Shown here: one piece after another, positions 16,151 to 23,868 of the stretch
How positions within the stretch are numbered: position 1 is the stretch's first letter
Layout: every line of letters starts with the position of its first letter
NCBI GenBank assembly: GCA_934590355.1
Contig: CAKTOX010000005.1
Coordinates: 1 to 64,000, forward strand
Direction of reading: 5' to 3'
Length of the DNA stretch: 64,000 nt
Origin: an uncultured Oscillospiraceae bacterium
Lineage (GTDB): Bacteria > Bacillota > Clostridia > Oscillospirales > Oscillospiraceae
The notes under the pieces: model-generated
Told to the model about the DNA's origin: nothing
What the model saw: only the letters and a program-made list of their open reading frames with translations
Database searches by the model: none
Made by a program: the position numbers and the translations under genes

Positions 16151-17314
16151 ATGAAGGATTTTTTCAGCAAAAACAAATGGTCGGTTATCATACTTCTTGC
16201 CACCGCGCTCATCTTTGCGGCGCTGCGAGTTTGGGCGGCTCCCGCCGATGAAATTCAGCGGGCGGAGGAGTATGCCGAGTATGAAAAGGGCACGGTCACG
16301 CAGGTGCTCTCGGATAACACCGAGCCCGACGAAAACGCTGACGGCGCGCTGCGCGGAGAGCAGGCGCTGCTTGTCGAGGTGAAGTCGGGGCAATATAAGG
16401 GCGAAACGCTCCAGGTCTCCAATTACGCGGCCCCGCTTTTCGGCGGCGCGGTGCACGAGGGCGACAGCGTTGTTGTGATTATTTCGACCTATTCAGATGG
16501 TACGCACCGTGCGACCGTTTTTGAGTATAACAGGATAGCCGCGCTCGTCATCATCGTTTTGCTGTTCGTTGCGGCAACGGTGCTCGTCGGCGGCAAGACC
16601 GGAGCAAAATCGCTCGTCGGGCTTGCAATAACCGTCGTGGGCCTGTTTTGGCTGCTCATTCCCATGCTCATGAAGGGCGCGCCCACGCTGCCTGCGGTGT
16701 TTTTGATGTGTGCCCTCGTTGCGATAGTTTCGTTCGTCATTCTCGGCGGCGTGAGCAAAAAGATAATCTGCGCCTGCATTGCGACTATTTGCGGCGTTGC
16801 CATCGCCATGCTCTTCGGCATCGCGGCGCAGTCGCTTGCGAGGATCGACGGCTTGCGCGCCGCCGATGTCGAGCCGCTTTTGCAGCTTCGGCAGACCGGA
16901 ACGCCGATTGGACTCAAATATCTTCTCGTCGGCGGAATTATTATAAGCGCCTTGGGCGCTGTGATGGATGTTGCCATGAGTATCGCGTCGGCGCTTTCGG
17001 AGATACACGAGGTCGAGCCCAAGCTCGGCGCAAGGGAGCTGTTCCGCTCCGGCATGAACATCGGACGAGACATGGTCGGCACGATGACGAACACGCTCAT
17101 TCTCGCGTTTATCGGCAGCAGCTTTGTTGTTGTTATCTATCTGTATTCCATAGGGCTTCAGCCGTATCAGCTTTTCAGCTCCGCATATATGGCGATCGAG
17201 GTCATAAGCGGTATTGCAAGCAGCATCGGCGTTATCCTTGCTGTGCCGATAACGGCGTTTGTAAGCGCTCAAATAATCGCGGACAAAAAGAGCAATAAAA
17301 AAAGCAAGTCCTGA
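16151..17314 (+). CDS. YibE/F family membrane protein
   Basis: A 387-residue protein with one N-terminal membrane helix (about 10-27), an extracytoplasmic beta-rich domain (about 28-125) and about seven C-terminal helices (130-380) with the family stretch KLGARELFRSGMNIGRDMVGTMTNTL near 298-323. That layout is the YibE/F family, whose function is not established; some members have been linked to transport. A GGAAGTGG lies 6 bases before the ATG. It is monocistronic between its own promoter and a terminator. Confidence 0.85.
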   Translation: MKDFFSKNKWSVIILLATALIFAALRVWAAPADEIQRAEEYAEYEKGTVTQVLSDNTEPDENADGALRGEQALLVEVKSGQYKGETLQVSNYAAPLFGGAVHEGDSVVVIISTYSDGTHRATVFEYNRIAALVIIVLLFVAATVLVGGKTGAKSLVGLAITVVGLFWLLIPMLMKGAPTLPAVFLMCALVAIVSFVILGGVSKKIICACIATICGVAIAMLFGIAAQSLARIDGLRAADVEPLLQLRQTGTPIGLKYLLVGGIIISALGAVMDVAMSIASALSEIHEVEPKLGARELFRSGMNIGRDMVGTMTNTLILAFIGSSFVVVIYLYSIGLQPYQLFSSAYMAIEVISGIASSIGVILAVPITAFVSAQIIADKKSNKKSKS

Positions 17315-17321
17315 GACTTGC
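17304..17321 (-). terminator. Terminator hairpin, second for tRNA-Pro
   Basis: GCAAGTC/GACTTGC with a CTGA loop (17304-17321), containing the stop codon of the YibE/F gene. On the minus strand it is followed by seven T, so it would back up the 17328-17364 terminator for transcripts from tRNA-Pro. Confidence 0.6.
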
Positions 17322-17327
17322 ATAAAG

Positions 17328-17364
17328 AAAAATCCTGCCGACGGTAAGTCAGCAGGATTTTTTT
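17328..17364. terminator. Bidirectional terminator between YibE/F and tRNA-Pro
   Basis: AAAAATCCTGC and GCAGGATTTTTTT form the stem, extended inward by GAC/GTC after one mismatch, with a GGTAA loop. T runs are present on both strands. It serves the YibE/F gene (plus) and tRNA-Pro (minus). Confidence 0.85.
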
Positions 17365-17366
17365 CG

Positions 17367-17442
17367 TGGTCGGAGTGGGGAGACTTGAACTCCCGGCCTC
17401 TTGGTCCCGAACCAAGCGCGCTACCAGCTGCGCTACACCCCG
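17367..17442 (-). tRNA. tRNA-Pro (CGG)
   Basis: Read on the minus strand: acceptor CGGGGTG pairs with CACTCCG (one G-T), D-arm, anticodon stem CTTGG/CCAAG with loop TTCGGGA (anticodon CGG at 17407-17409), T-arm with TTCAAGT, discriminator A and encoded CCA (17367-17369). 76 bases. Confidence 0.96.
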
Positions 17443-17455
17443 AAACAGCTTTTAT

Positions 17456-17484
17456 ATTATAATAAGTCCTGACGCACTTGTCAA
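17456..17484 (-). promoter_or_regulatory. Promoter of tRNA-Pro
   Basis: On the minus strand a perfect TTGACA (17479-17484) and perfect TATAAT (17456-17461) are separated by 17 bases, the strongest sigma-A promoter in the window. Confidence 0.85.
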
Positions 17485-17531
17485 GAATAATTTATTCCGA
17501 GGCGAACATATGCTAAAACGAGGTGAAGATT

Positions 17532-17750
17532 GTGAAAAAAGCGAGGCTGTATATTTGCGCGGTGATTTTTATTACGCTGACAGTGATAAGGTTCACTTTT
17601 CCCGCGCTTGGGGATAAAATCGTCGACGAGATCGCGCAGGTGCTGCGTTATGAGAACGAGCAGACCGTTGCGGTCATGCGCATAGGCAGGGAGCTTGTGG
17701 ACTTGAAACGCGGCTGCGCGGCAGACTTTTTTTCGGAGCATTATAACTGA
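17532..17750 (+). CDS. Small single-pass membrane protein next to the M50 protease
   Basis: About 72 residues: a basic start, one membrane helix (about residues 5-22), then a 50-residue segment containing VLRYENEQTVAVMRIGREL. I do not recognise a family. GAGGTG lies 6 bases before the GTG at 17532, which makes this start better than the GTG at 17523 in the same frame. Its stop shares one base with the start of the M50 protease, so the two are coupled. By position it could do the job of SpoIVFA, the partner of SpoIVFB in Bacillus, but it is far smaller than SpoIVFA and shows no metallopeptidase-like domain; this is inference only. Confidence 0.65.
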   Translation: MKKARLYICAVIFITLTVIRFTFPALGDKIVDEIAQVLRYENEQTVAVMRIGRELVDLKRGCAADFFSEHYN

Positions 17751-18331
17751 TGCGCGGCTTTTCGCTCACGCCCGGCGCGATATTCATTCTCTCGGCAATA
17801 TATTTTTTCGGCGGGCTTTCCTGCCTTGCGGCGATGCTCGCGTCCGTCAGCGCTCACGAAGCAGGGCACGCGCTGTGCGTGAGGCTCCTCGGCGGAAAAG
17901 TGCGCTCTTTGCGCTTTGACTCGTCGGGGCTTTGCATGAACACAAGCGGGCTGCTGACGCCGAAAGCGGAGCTTGCGGCAATACTCGCAGGCCCCTTATT
18001 CGGCCTTGTGTCTGCGTTACTGTGCCTGTATTTCGGCAACGCTTCGGGACTGCGCTTTTTTAATCAGACTGCCGCGCTCGGCATTGCACTCAACCTATAT
18101 AATCTCATTCCCGCTTTGCCTCTTGACGGGGGCAGAGCGCTTCTGTTGCTGCTGTCGGGAAGAGAAAATGCGCAGCGCTCGATCAGACTCTGCGGCATCG
18201 TATCGGGGCTGGCCGTTGCTCTTGCAGGACTCATGACGCTTAATAACCCCCTCGGTGCAGCCCTGACACTTGCCGGCGTGTGGATTTTAATTGCGCAAAC
18301 AGGTATTGTAAAAAGTATGCGCATGATGTAA
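17750..18331 (+). CDS. SpoIVFB-like site-2 protease (peptidase M50)
   Basis: A 193-residue intramembrane zinc metalloprotease with four to five hydrophobic helices. The zinc site is HEAGH (H36, E37, H40) with the third ligand D126 in NLIPALPLDGGR. There is no PDZ or CBS domain, giving the compact form closest to SpoIVFB, which cleaves pro-sigma-K in the forespore outer membrane. The presence of bofA in the same window is in line with that, but other small M50 enzymes look alike and a CBS domain, present in Bacillus SpoIVFB, is missing. Start ATG overlaps the stop of the small membrane protein gene by one base. Confidence 0.8.
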   Translation: MRGFSLTPGAIFILSAIYFFGGLSCLAAMLASVSAHEAGHALCVRLLGGKVRSLRFDSSGLCMNTSGLLTPKAELAAILAGPLFGLVSALLCLYFGNASGLRFFNQTAALGIALNLYNLIPALPLDGGRALLLLLSGRENAQRSIRLCGIVSGLAVALAGLMTLNNPLGAALTLAGVWILIAQTGIVKSMRMM

Positions 18332-18334
18332 AAT
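18306..18334 (+). promoter_or_regulatory. Probable promoter of the radical SAM/DUF2344 pair
   Basis: TTGTAA (18306-18311), 17-base spacer, TAAAAT (18329-18334), overlapping the end of the M50 gene and 31 bases upstream of the next start codon. Confidence 0.45.
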
Positions 18335-18364
18335 TATAAAGATTTACACTTGTGGAGATATGTT

Positions 18365-20200
18365 ATGGATAAAAGACTTGAACGAATACTGCCCAAGGTG
18401 CAGAAGCCCGCGCGCTACACCGGCGGTGAGTATAATCAGATAATAAAGAACAAGGATGATGTTGAGCTGCGAATGGCGTTCTGCTTTCCCGATACCTACG
18501 AGATAGGCATGTCCAATCTCGGCATGGGGATACTCTATCATACAATGAATGCGCTGCCGTATGTTTGGGTCGAGCGCGTGTTTGCGCCCTGGGGTGATAT
18601 GTACGAGCAGATGAAGGCGAACAGCATTCCGCTGTATGCTCTTGAAAGCGGCGACCCCATATCCGAGCACGATATTCTCGCGTTTTCGATAGGCTATGAG
18701 ATGGCGTACACCACCGTGCTCGATATGATAGACATGGCGGGCGTGCCCATTCACAGCGCCGACAGGAAAGCGCTCTTCCCGCTTGTTATCGCGGGCGGCA
18801 CGGCGGCACTCAACCCCGAGCCGATGGCTGATTTCATTGACCTTTTCCTTTTGGGCGAGGGCGAGGAGATGAATAACGAGCTGCTTGAGCTTCTGCGCAC
18901 GGCAAAGCGCGAGGGCTGGGAAAAGACGAAGCTGCTGGAGGCTGCGTCGCATATAGGCGGCGTGCTCGTGCCCTCGTTTTATAAGCCCGTTCTCAATGAC
19001 GACAATACGATCGATCACTTCGAGGTGCTAAACGGCGCGCCCGAGCGCGTCACGAAGCGCATCGTTGCCGATCTTGACTCCGTGCCTTTTCCGACTAACC
19101 CCATCGTGCCGTCCACCGAGGTCGTGCACGACCGAGTCAATCTCGAGCTTTTCCGCGGCTGCGTGCGCGGCTGCCGCTTCTGTCAGGCAGGACATACATA
19201 CAGACCCATCAGAGCAAAAAAGCCCGAAACGCTTGCGCGTCAGGGCAAAGAGCTGCTCAAAAATACAGGCTGCCAGGATATAACGCTTCTGTCGCTCAGC
19301 TCAAGCGACTACCGATGCTTGTCGGAGCTGTGCGATGAGCTTCTTGAATACTGCGAGCCGCGCAGTATCGGTCTGTCGCTGCCGTCGCTGCGAGCGGATA
19401 ACTTCTCCATGGACATCATGAACCGCATACAAAAGACCCGCAAGAGCGGCCTGACCTTTGCGCCCGAGGCCGGAAGTCAGCGCCTGCGTGACGCAATAAA
19501 CAAAAATGTCACCGAGGAGGATCTTCTGCACACCTGCCGTCTTGCCTTTGAGGGCGGTTGGAACACGATAAAGCTCTATTTCATGCTGGGTCTGCCCACG
19601 GAAACGGATGAGGACATACTCGGCATCGCGGAGCTTGCAAATCAGGTGCTCCACACATGGCGCTTGTACGCGAAGAATAAAAACAGGGGAGTGCGTATAA
19701 CCGTTTCGACCTCCTGCTTCGTGCCCAAGCCGCACAGTCCCTTCCAGTGGGAAAAGCAGGTCACCATGGATGAGTATATCCGCAAGGTGCACCTTCTGCG
19801 CGATAACATCAAGGCAAAAAACGTTGTTTACAATTGGCATGACCCGCAGACAAGCTATATCGAAGCCACACTCTCCCGCGGAGACAGGAGAATGGGCAGC
19901 GTCATTGAAAATGTCTGGCGCGACGGCGGCAGACTTGAGGCGTGGAGCGATTATTTCTCGTTTGACCGCTGGATGAAGGCGTTCGACGATGCCGGAGTTG
20001 ACCCTACCTTCTACGCTCACCGCGAGCGCAAAAAGGACGAGGTCATGCCGTGGGATCTTGCGGACGTGGGAGTGCGCAAGGAGCATTTGTGGCATGAGCG
20101 CGAGCAGGCATATAAGTCCGAGCTTTCGCCCGACTGCCGCAAGCAGTGCTCCGCCTGCGGAGCCGCGAAGCTTTTGAAGGGAGGCAAGTGCGATGGATAA
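18365..20200 (+). CDS. TIGR03960 family radical SAM protein
   Basis: A 611-residue radical SAM enzyme. An N-terminal B12-binding-like domain (about 1-230, GMSNLGMGILYH) is followed by the radical SAM core with the 4Fe-4S cysteines C266, C270 and C273 in GCVRGCRFC, a TFAPEAGSQRLRD segment and a LGLPTETDEDI motif, then a C-terminal part with cysteines (CRKQCSACG). This is the TIGR03960 family, which normally sits before or is fused to a DUF2344 partner, as here; the modification made is not known, although position near ribosomal genes in many genomes suggests RNA or ribosome work. GGAG is 7 bases before the ATG at 18365; the TTG 15 bases upstream would place the ribosome site inside the gene. 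Confidence 0.88.
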   Translation: MDKRLERILPKVQKPARYTGGEYNQIIKNKDDVELRMAFCFPDTYEIGMSNLGMGILYHTMNALPYVWVERVFAPWGDMYEQMKANSIPLYALESGDPISEHDILAFSIGYEMAYTTVLDMIDMAGVPIHSADRKALFPLVIAGGTAALNPEPMADFIDLFLLGEGEEMNNELLELLRTAKREGWEKTKLLEAASHIGGVLVPSFYKPVLNDDNTIDHFEVLNGAPERVTKRIVADLDSVPFPTNPIVPSTEVVHDRVNLELFRGCVRGCRFCQAGHTYRPIRAKKPETLARQGKELLKNTGCQDITLLSLSSSDYRCLSELCDELLEYCEPRSIGLSLPSLRADNFSMDIMNRIQKTRKSGLTFAPEAGSQRLRDAINKNVTEEDLLHTCRLAFEGGWNTIKLYFMLGLPTETDEDILGIAELANQVLHTWRLYAKNKNRGVRITVSTSCFVPKPHSPFQWEKQVTMDEYIRKVHLLRDNIKAKNVVYNWHDPQTSYIEATLSRGDRRMGSVIENVWRDGGRLEAWSDYFSFDRWMKAFDDAGVDPTFYAHRERKKDEVMPWDLADVGVRKEHLWHEREQAYKSELSPDCRKQCSACGAAKLLKGGKCDG

Positions 20201-20852
20201 GTACAGAATGCTTTTTGCCAAGACGGGACGCGCGGTCTATATATCGCATCTCGACCTTATGCGCACCATAACCCGAGCCTTTCTGCGTGCCGAGTGCCGC
20301 CTTAAATACTCCGAGGGCTTTAACCCGCACCCGAACATCTCGATAGCGCTGCCGCTGTCGGTCGGCTGTGAGAGCGTGTGCGAGATAATGGACTTCAAAA
20401 TGCTTGAGGATATGCCCTGCGAGGAGATAAAAAGCCGCATTTCCAATCAGTTCCCCGAGGGGATCGAGGTCATTGACGTTTATGAAATGCAGCGCAAGGT
20501 CAAGGAGATCAAATGGCTGCGCATATCCGGAGTTTTTGAATATGACGAGCGTGATGCGGCGCAAATGACGGAAAAGCTCAACGAGTTTTACGCAGCCGAG
20601 AGCATAGTCATCACCAAAAAGACCAAGCGCGGCATGGGGGAGAGCGATATTCGCCCCGCCATTAAGGAAATGTCGTTTGAGGCTTCGGGCAGAGACGTTG
20701 TGCTCAGCGCCGTAATATCTGCACAGGAGCCGACGCTCAACCCCGAGCTTATAGCCGATGCGCTGCGTCAGCTTGCGCCGGAATATGCTCCGGACTTTGC
20801 AAAGTTCAGGCGGCTTGAGATATTCGACGAAAATATGGAGATTTTCCGCTGA
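20193..20852 (+). CDS. TIGR03936 family radical-SAM-associated protein (DUF2344)
   Basis: A 219-residue protein that begins with the family opening YRMLFAKTGRAVYISHLDLMR and has the SEGFNPHP motif near residues 45-52. DUF2344 proteins are the partner, sometimes the C-terminal fusion, of TIGR03960 radical SAM proteins. The gene overlaps its partner by 8 bases. No catalytic motif is visible, so it is likely a substrate-binding subunit. Confidence 0.85.
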   Translation: MDKYRMLFAKTGRAVYISHLDLMRTITRAFLRAECRLKYSEGFNPHPNISIALPLSVGCESVCEIMDFKMLEDMPCEEIKSRISNQFPEGIEVIDVYEMQRKVKEIKWLRISGVFEYDERDAAQMTEKLNEFYAAESIVITKKTKRGMGESDIRPAIKEMSFEASGRDVVLSAVISAQEPTLNPELIADALRQLAPEYAPDFAKFRRLEIFDENMEIFR

Positions 20853-20863
20853 AAATGCTTGCA

Positions 20864-20892
20864 TTGCAATCAGATTTGTGATAACATATCAT
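20864..20892 (+). promoter_or_regulatory. Promoter of rplS
   Basis: TTGCAA (20864-20869), 17-base spacer, TATCAT (20887-20892). An overlapping alternative pair, TTGCAT (20859) and TAACAT (20882), also has 17 bases. Transcription would start near 20899. Confidence 0.5.
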
Positions 20893-20897
20893 GGCCT

Positions 20898-20986
20898 GTG
20901 AATTGAGCAGGATATCAAGCGGTCCTCTGCCGAGACCCAAGGGAGTCCTCCGGCACGAACGCCTAAAGTAAAGGAAGGATTAGACT
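20898..20986 (+). promoter_or_regulatory. Probable ribosomal protein L19 leader
   Basis: About 90 untranslated bases precede rplS. They hold a purine-rich AGGATATCAAG segment, a GGTCCTCTGCCGAGACC element and a GGGAGTCCTCCGGC element that can form short paired regions, ending in AAGGAAGG as ribosome site. Firmicutes have a conserved L19 leader by which the protein is thought to control its own synthesis; placement and these motifs resemble it, but I could not align it. Confidence 0.5.
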
Positions 20987-21328
20987 ATGGATCTGATCAA
21001 AGTTCTCAGCGAACAGTACATGAAGCCCGAGCTGCCCGAGCTCAACGTCGGCGATACCGTCCGTATCACCGTTCGCGTCAAAGAAGGCAGCCGTGAGCGC
21101 AACCAGGCTTTCGAAGGCACCATCATTGCCAAGAAGCATGGCGGCATCAACGAGACCATCACCGTCCGCCGCATCTCCTACGGTGTAGGCTGCGAGAAGG
21201 TCTTCCCCGTACACTCTCCGTCCATTGTCTCCGTAGAGACAGTTCGCCGCGGCAAGGTTCGCCGTGCAAAGCTGTACTACCTGCGCGAGCGCGTCGGCAA
21301 GAGAGCAAAGGTCAAAGAGCGCCTGTAA
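20987..21328 (+). CDS. rplS: 50S ribosomal protein L19
   Basis: 113 residues, normal length. The GDTVRITVRVKEGSRERNQ stretch, FEGTIIAKKHGG, the ETITVRRISYGVGCEKVFPVHSP core and the RRGKVRRAKLYYLRERVGK end are those of L19, which sits at the 30S-50S interface near bridge B8. It is here a single gene with its own promoter, leader and terminator, rather than behind rimM-trmD as in many bacteria. Confidence 0.97.
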   Translation: MDLIKVLSEQYMKPELPELNVGDTVRITVRVKEGSRERNQAFEGTIIAKKHGGINETITVRRISYGVGCEKVFPVHSPSIVSVETVRRGKVRRAKLYYLRERVGKRAKVKERL

Positions 21329-21350
21329 GCGCCCGACCTGTAATCGGTTC

Positions 21351-21378
21351 AAAAAAAGCGGCTTATGCCGCTTTTTTT
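21351..21378 (+). terminator. Terminator of rplS
   Basis: AAAAAAAGCGGC, TTAT loop, GCCGCTTTTTTT (21351-21378), 22 bases after the rplS stop. The end of the T run overlaps the -35 region of the lepB promoter. Confidence 0.92.
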
Positions 21379-21379
21379 G

Positions 21380-21409
21380 TTGCCTAAATGAGGGTCAATC
21401 GTGTATAAT
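21380..21409 (+). promoter_or_regulatory. Promoter of lepB
   Basis: TTGCCT (21380-21385), 18-base spacer and a perfect TATAAT (21404-21409), 31 bases before the lepB start. The lepB-rbgA-rnhB-yraN run probably starts here. Confidence 0.6.
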
Positions 21410-21440
21410 ATAGTGATAAACTCAGCAAGAGGTATTGCTT

Positions 21441-22019
21441 ATGAAAAACAAGAATGAAAAAGTGAAGGCTCAGACGAGCGCTCAGAAGGAGACAACGCGC
21501 TCCGATATTTACGAATGGCTCCAGTGCCTTGCATATGCGCTTATAATATGCGTCGTGGTGTTTACGTTTTTCTTCCGCGTCGTTGACGTTAAGGGCGACT
21601 CGATGAACCCCACGCTGCTCAATGCGGACAAGCTTATAGTGTCCGATCTGTTTTACAGCCCCAAGCAGGGCGATATCGTTATCTTCCGCAAGGATGACTA
21701 CAAGCCCGAGGCCCTTGTTAAGCGCGTCATCGCAACGGAGGGGCAGACCATTGAAATTGACTTTGACCGCGGCAAGGTATATGTTGACGGTCAGCTTCTT
21801 GACGAGCCGTACATCGCCGAGGCAACTAAAAACCAGCTCGACTTTCCCGGTGCGCAGACGGTGCCGGAAGGCTGTGTGTTTGTAATGGGCGATAACCGCA
21901 ACCAATCGTCCGACAGCCGCCGTGCCGCAATAGGCATGGTCGATGAGCGCCTTATTGTCGGCAAGGTGCTGTTTAAGATATTTCCTCTTGATAGGATAGG
22001 CAGCCCCTACGGAGACTGA
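21441..22019 (+). CDS. lepB: Signal peptidase I
   Basis: A membrane-anchored serine protease that cleaves signal peptides outside the membrane. 192 residues: a charged cytoplasmic start, one membrane helix (about 29-46), then the catalytic S54 in KGDSMNPTL and the general base K94 in ALVKRVIATEG, and the GDNRNQSSDSR box. Single-helix form and length are typical for Gram-positive enzymes. AAGAGG lies 8 bases before the ATG at 21441; an upstream TTG six bases earlier is less likely. The gene is 2 bases before rbgA. Confidence 0.95.
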   Translation: MKNKNEKVKAQTSAQKETTRSDIYEWLQCLAYALIICVVVFTFFFRVVDVKGDSMNPTLLNADKLIVSDLFYSPKQGDIVIFRKDDYKPEALVKRVIATEGQTIEIDFDRGKVYVDGQLLDEPYIAEATKNQLDFPGAQTVPEGCVFVMGDNRNQSSDSRRAAIGMVDERLIVGKVLFKIFPLDRIGSPYGD

Positions 22020-22021
22020 TT

Positions 22022-22891
22022 ATGGATTCTGTGAATTACGAAAAAATGAATATACAGTGGTTTCCCGGCCACATGACCAAGGCGCAGCGCATGATAGAGG
22101 ACAGCATAAAGCAGGTCGATGCCGTGTGCGAGATACTTGACGCGCGCATACCGTATTCAAGCCGAAATCCGGATATTGACCGCCTTGCAGCCGGAAAGCC
22201 GAGGCTCATCATCTTAAACCGCACCGATCTTGCCGACCCTGCGATAACCGCGCAGTGGCGTGCGTATTTCGAAAAAAGCGGGATCAAGATCCTTGAGACG
22301 GACGCAAAAACCGGCAAGGGCGTTAACGGCTTTGCTCCTGCTCTGCGCGAGCTTCTTAAGGATAAGATAGCCGATTACGCAGCCAAGGGTCAGGTAAACC
22401 GCCCCATGCGCGTCATGATACTCGGCATACCGAACGTCGGTAAATCTACATTTATAAATAAAGTGGCAAAGCGCAAGGCCGCCATTGCCGGCGATAAGCC
22501 GGGAGTCACGCGCGGCAAGCAGTGGATAAACATCGACAAGGGACTTGACCTGCTCGACACGCCGGGCATACTCTGGCCTAAGTTTGATTCGCAGGAGGTG
22601 GGCGAGATGCTCGCGCTCACGAACGCGATAAAGGCAGATGTCCTTGATAAAGAAACTCTCGCGGCAAACTTCATGCTGCGGTTGCGCGAAATGTATCCGC
22701 AGGCGCTCACGGCGAGATATAAATTCGAGCCCGACCCCGACATGAACGGCTTCGAGCTGCTTGAGCAGGCCGCGAAAAAACGCGGCTTTCTCGTCTCGAA
22801 AGGCGAGTATGACATTGAGCGCATGGCAAATACTCTGCTGGGCGAGTACCACGACGGAAAGCTCGGCAGGATCAGTCTGGAGAAACCGTGA
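22022..22891 (+). CDS. rbgA: Ribosome biogenesis GTPase RbgA (YlqF)
   Basis: A circularly permuted GTPase of late 50S assembly in Bacillus. 289 residues with the opening NIQWFPGHMTKA, the G4 motif NRTD before the P-loop GIPNVGKST and the DTPG motif, then a C-terminal helical domain. It overlaps rnhB by one base, and lepB-rbgA-rnhB is the same order as in Bacillus. Confidence 0.95.
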   Translation: MDSVNYEKMNIQWFPGHMTKAQRMIEDSIKQVDAVCEILDARIPYSSRNPDIDRLAAGKPRLIILNRTDLADPAITAQWRAYFEKSGIKILETDAKTGKGVNGFAPALRELLKDKIADYAAKGQVNRPMRVMILGIPNVGKSTFINKVAKRKAAIAGDKPGVTRGKQWINIDKGLDLLDTPGILWPKFDSQEVGEMLALTNAIKADVLDKETLAANFMLRLREMYPQALTARYKFEPDPDMNGFELLEQAAKKRGFLVSKGEYDIERMANTLLGEYHDGKLGRISLEKP

Positions 22892-23490
22892 TGCAGGAGC
22901 TTTGGGAGCTGGAAAACGAAATATACGACGAGGGCGAACAGCTTTTGTGCGGCGTTGACGAGGCCGGACGCGGCCCGCTTGCGGGGCCTGTGTGCGCGGC
23001 AGCCGTCGTGCTTCCGCGCGGACTGTGCATACCGGGGCTCAACGACTCCAAAAAGCTCACGGAAAAGAAAAGGGAAGCATTGTACGACGTTATATGCAGC
23101 TCGGCGGTCAGCTACGGGATAGCATTCGCGACCGTGGATGAGATTGAGGAGGTAAATATCCTCAATGCCGCGATGCTCGCCATGAACAGAGCCATCGAAA
23201 AGCTCTCCGTGCAGCCCACTCTCGCGCTCATAGACGGAAACCGCAACAGCGCTATCAAGATCGCAAGCAGGTGCGTTGTTAAGGGCGACGCCAAATGTGC
23301 GGATATTGCTGCGGCGTCGGTTCTTGCAAAGGTCGCCCGTGACAGATATATGCTCGAAATGGCGGAGAAATATCCGCAGTATAAGTTTGAAAAGCACAAG
23401 GGCTACGGTACGAAGGATCACTATGCCGCATTGCGGGAATACGGTCCGTGCGAGATACACCGCCCGAGCTTTTTGAGGAAGATGCACTGA
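22891..23490 (+). CDS. rnhB: Ribonuclease HII
   Basis: Cuts the RNA strand of RNA-DNA hybrids, including single ribonucleotides in DNA. 199 residues with GVDEAGRGPLAGPV (D23, E24), NDSKKL, the LIDGN aspartate and ASVLAKVARD, which are the type 2 RNase H active-site blocks. ATG at 22891 shares its A with the rbgA stop; the GTG one codon earlier is possible. GGAG is 8 bases upstream. Confidence 0.94.
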   Translation: MQELWELENEIYDEGEQLLCGVDEAGRGPLAGPVCAAAVVLPRGLCIPGLNDSKKLTEKKREALYDVICSSAVSYGIAFATVDEIEEVNILNAAMLAMNRAIEKLSVQPTLALIDGNRNSAIKIASRCVVKGDAKCADIAAASVLAKVARDRYMLEMAEKYPQYKFEKHKGYGTKDHYAALREYGPCEIHRPSFLRKMH

Positions 23491-23849
23491 TGACGGACGA
23501 AAGTTTGGGCGCATTCGGAGAGCGCAAGGCGGCAAACTATCTAAGACTGCACGGCTATAAAATCATTGATACCAATTGGAGATGCCGCAGCGGAGAAATT
23601 GATATAATAACAAAAAAACGTGAATACATAGTATTCGTCGAGGTCAAGCTCCGTAAAAACAATGCCTACGGCGAGGCGCGCGAATTCGTAACTCCCGCAA
23701 AGCAGCGGCGAGTCATGTCGGCTGCCCAGCTTTGGCTGCAAGCAAACGACACGGAGCTCCAGCCGCGATTTGACGTCATTGAGGTCTACGCGCCCGATGG
23801 CGTAAACACAAGAAAAGTTACCATAAATCACATAGAAAATGCATTTTGA
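23490..23849 (+). CDS. YraN family protein (UPF0102)
   Basis: 119 residues of the YraN/UPF0102 family, a small restriction-endonuclease-like fold. The motifs are GERKAANYLRLHGYKI, CRSGEIDII with the acidic pair, and FVEVKLR with the E-x-K of nuclease folds. No firm function is known. Start ATG shares one base with the rnhB stop and has GAGGAAG before it; the longer frame from 23448 lies inside rnhB. rnhB-yraN pairing is common. Confidence 0.88.
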   Translation: MTDESLGAFGERKAANYLRLHGYKIIDTNWRCRSGEIDIITKKREYIVFVEVKLRKNNAYGEAREFVTPAKQRRVMSAAQLWLQANDTELQPRFDVIEVYAPDGVNTRKVTINHIENAF

Positions 23850-23868
23850 CCGGAAAGGAAGATCCGCT

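Noticed and set aside
17366..17617. Plus-strand reading frame of 83 residues beginning MVGVGRLELPASWSRT
   Set aside because: Its first part is the antisense translation of tRNA-Pro, a well-known false protein in databases; the rest runs out of frame through the next gene.
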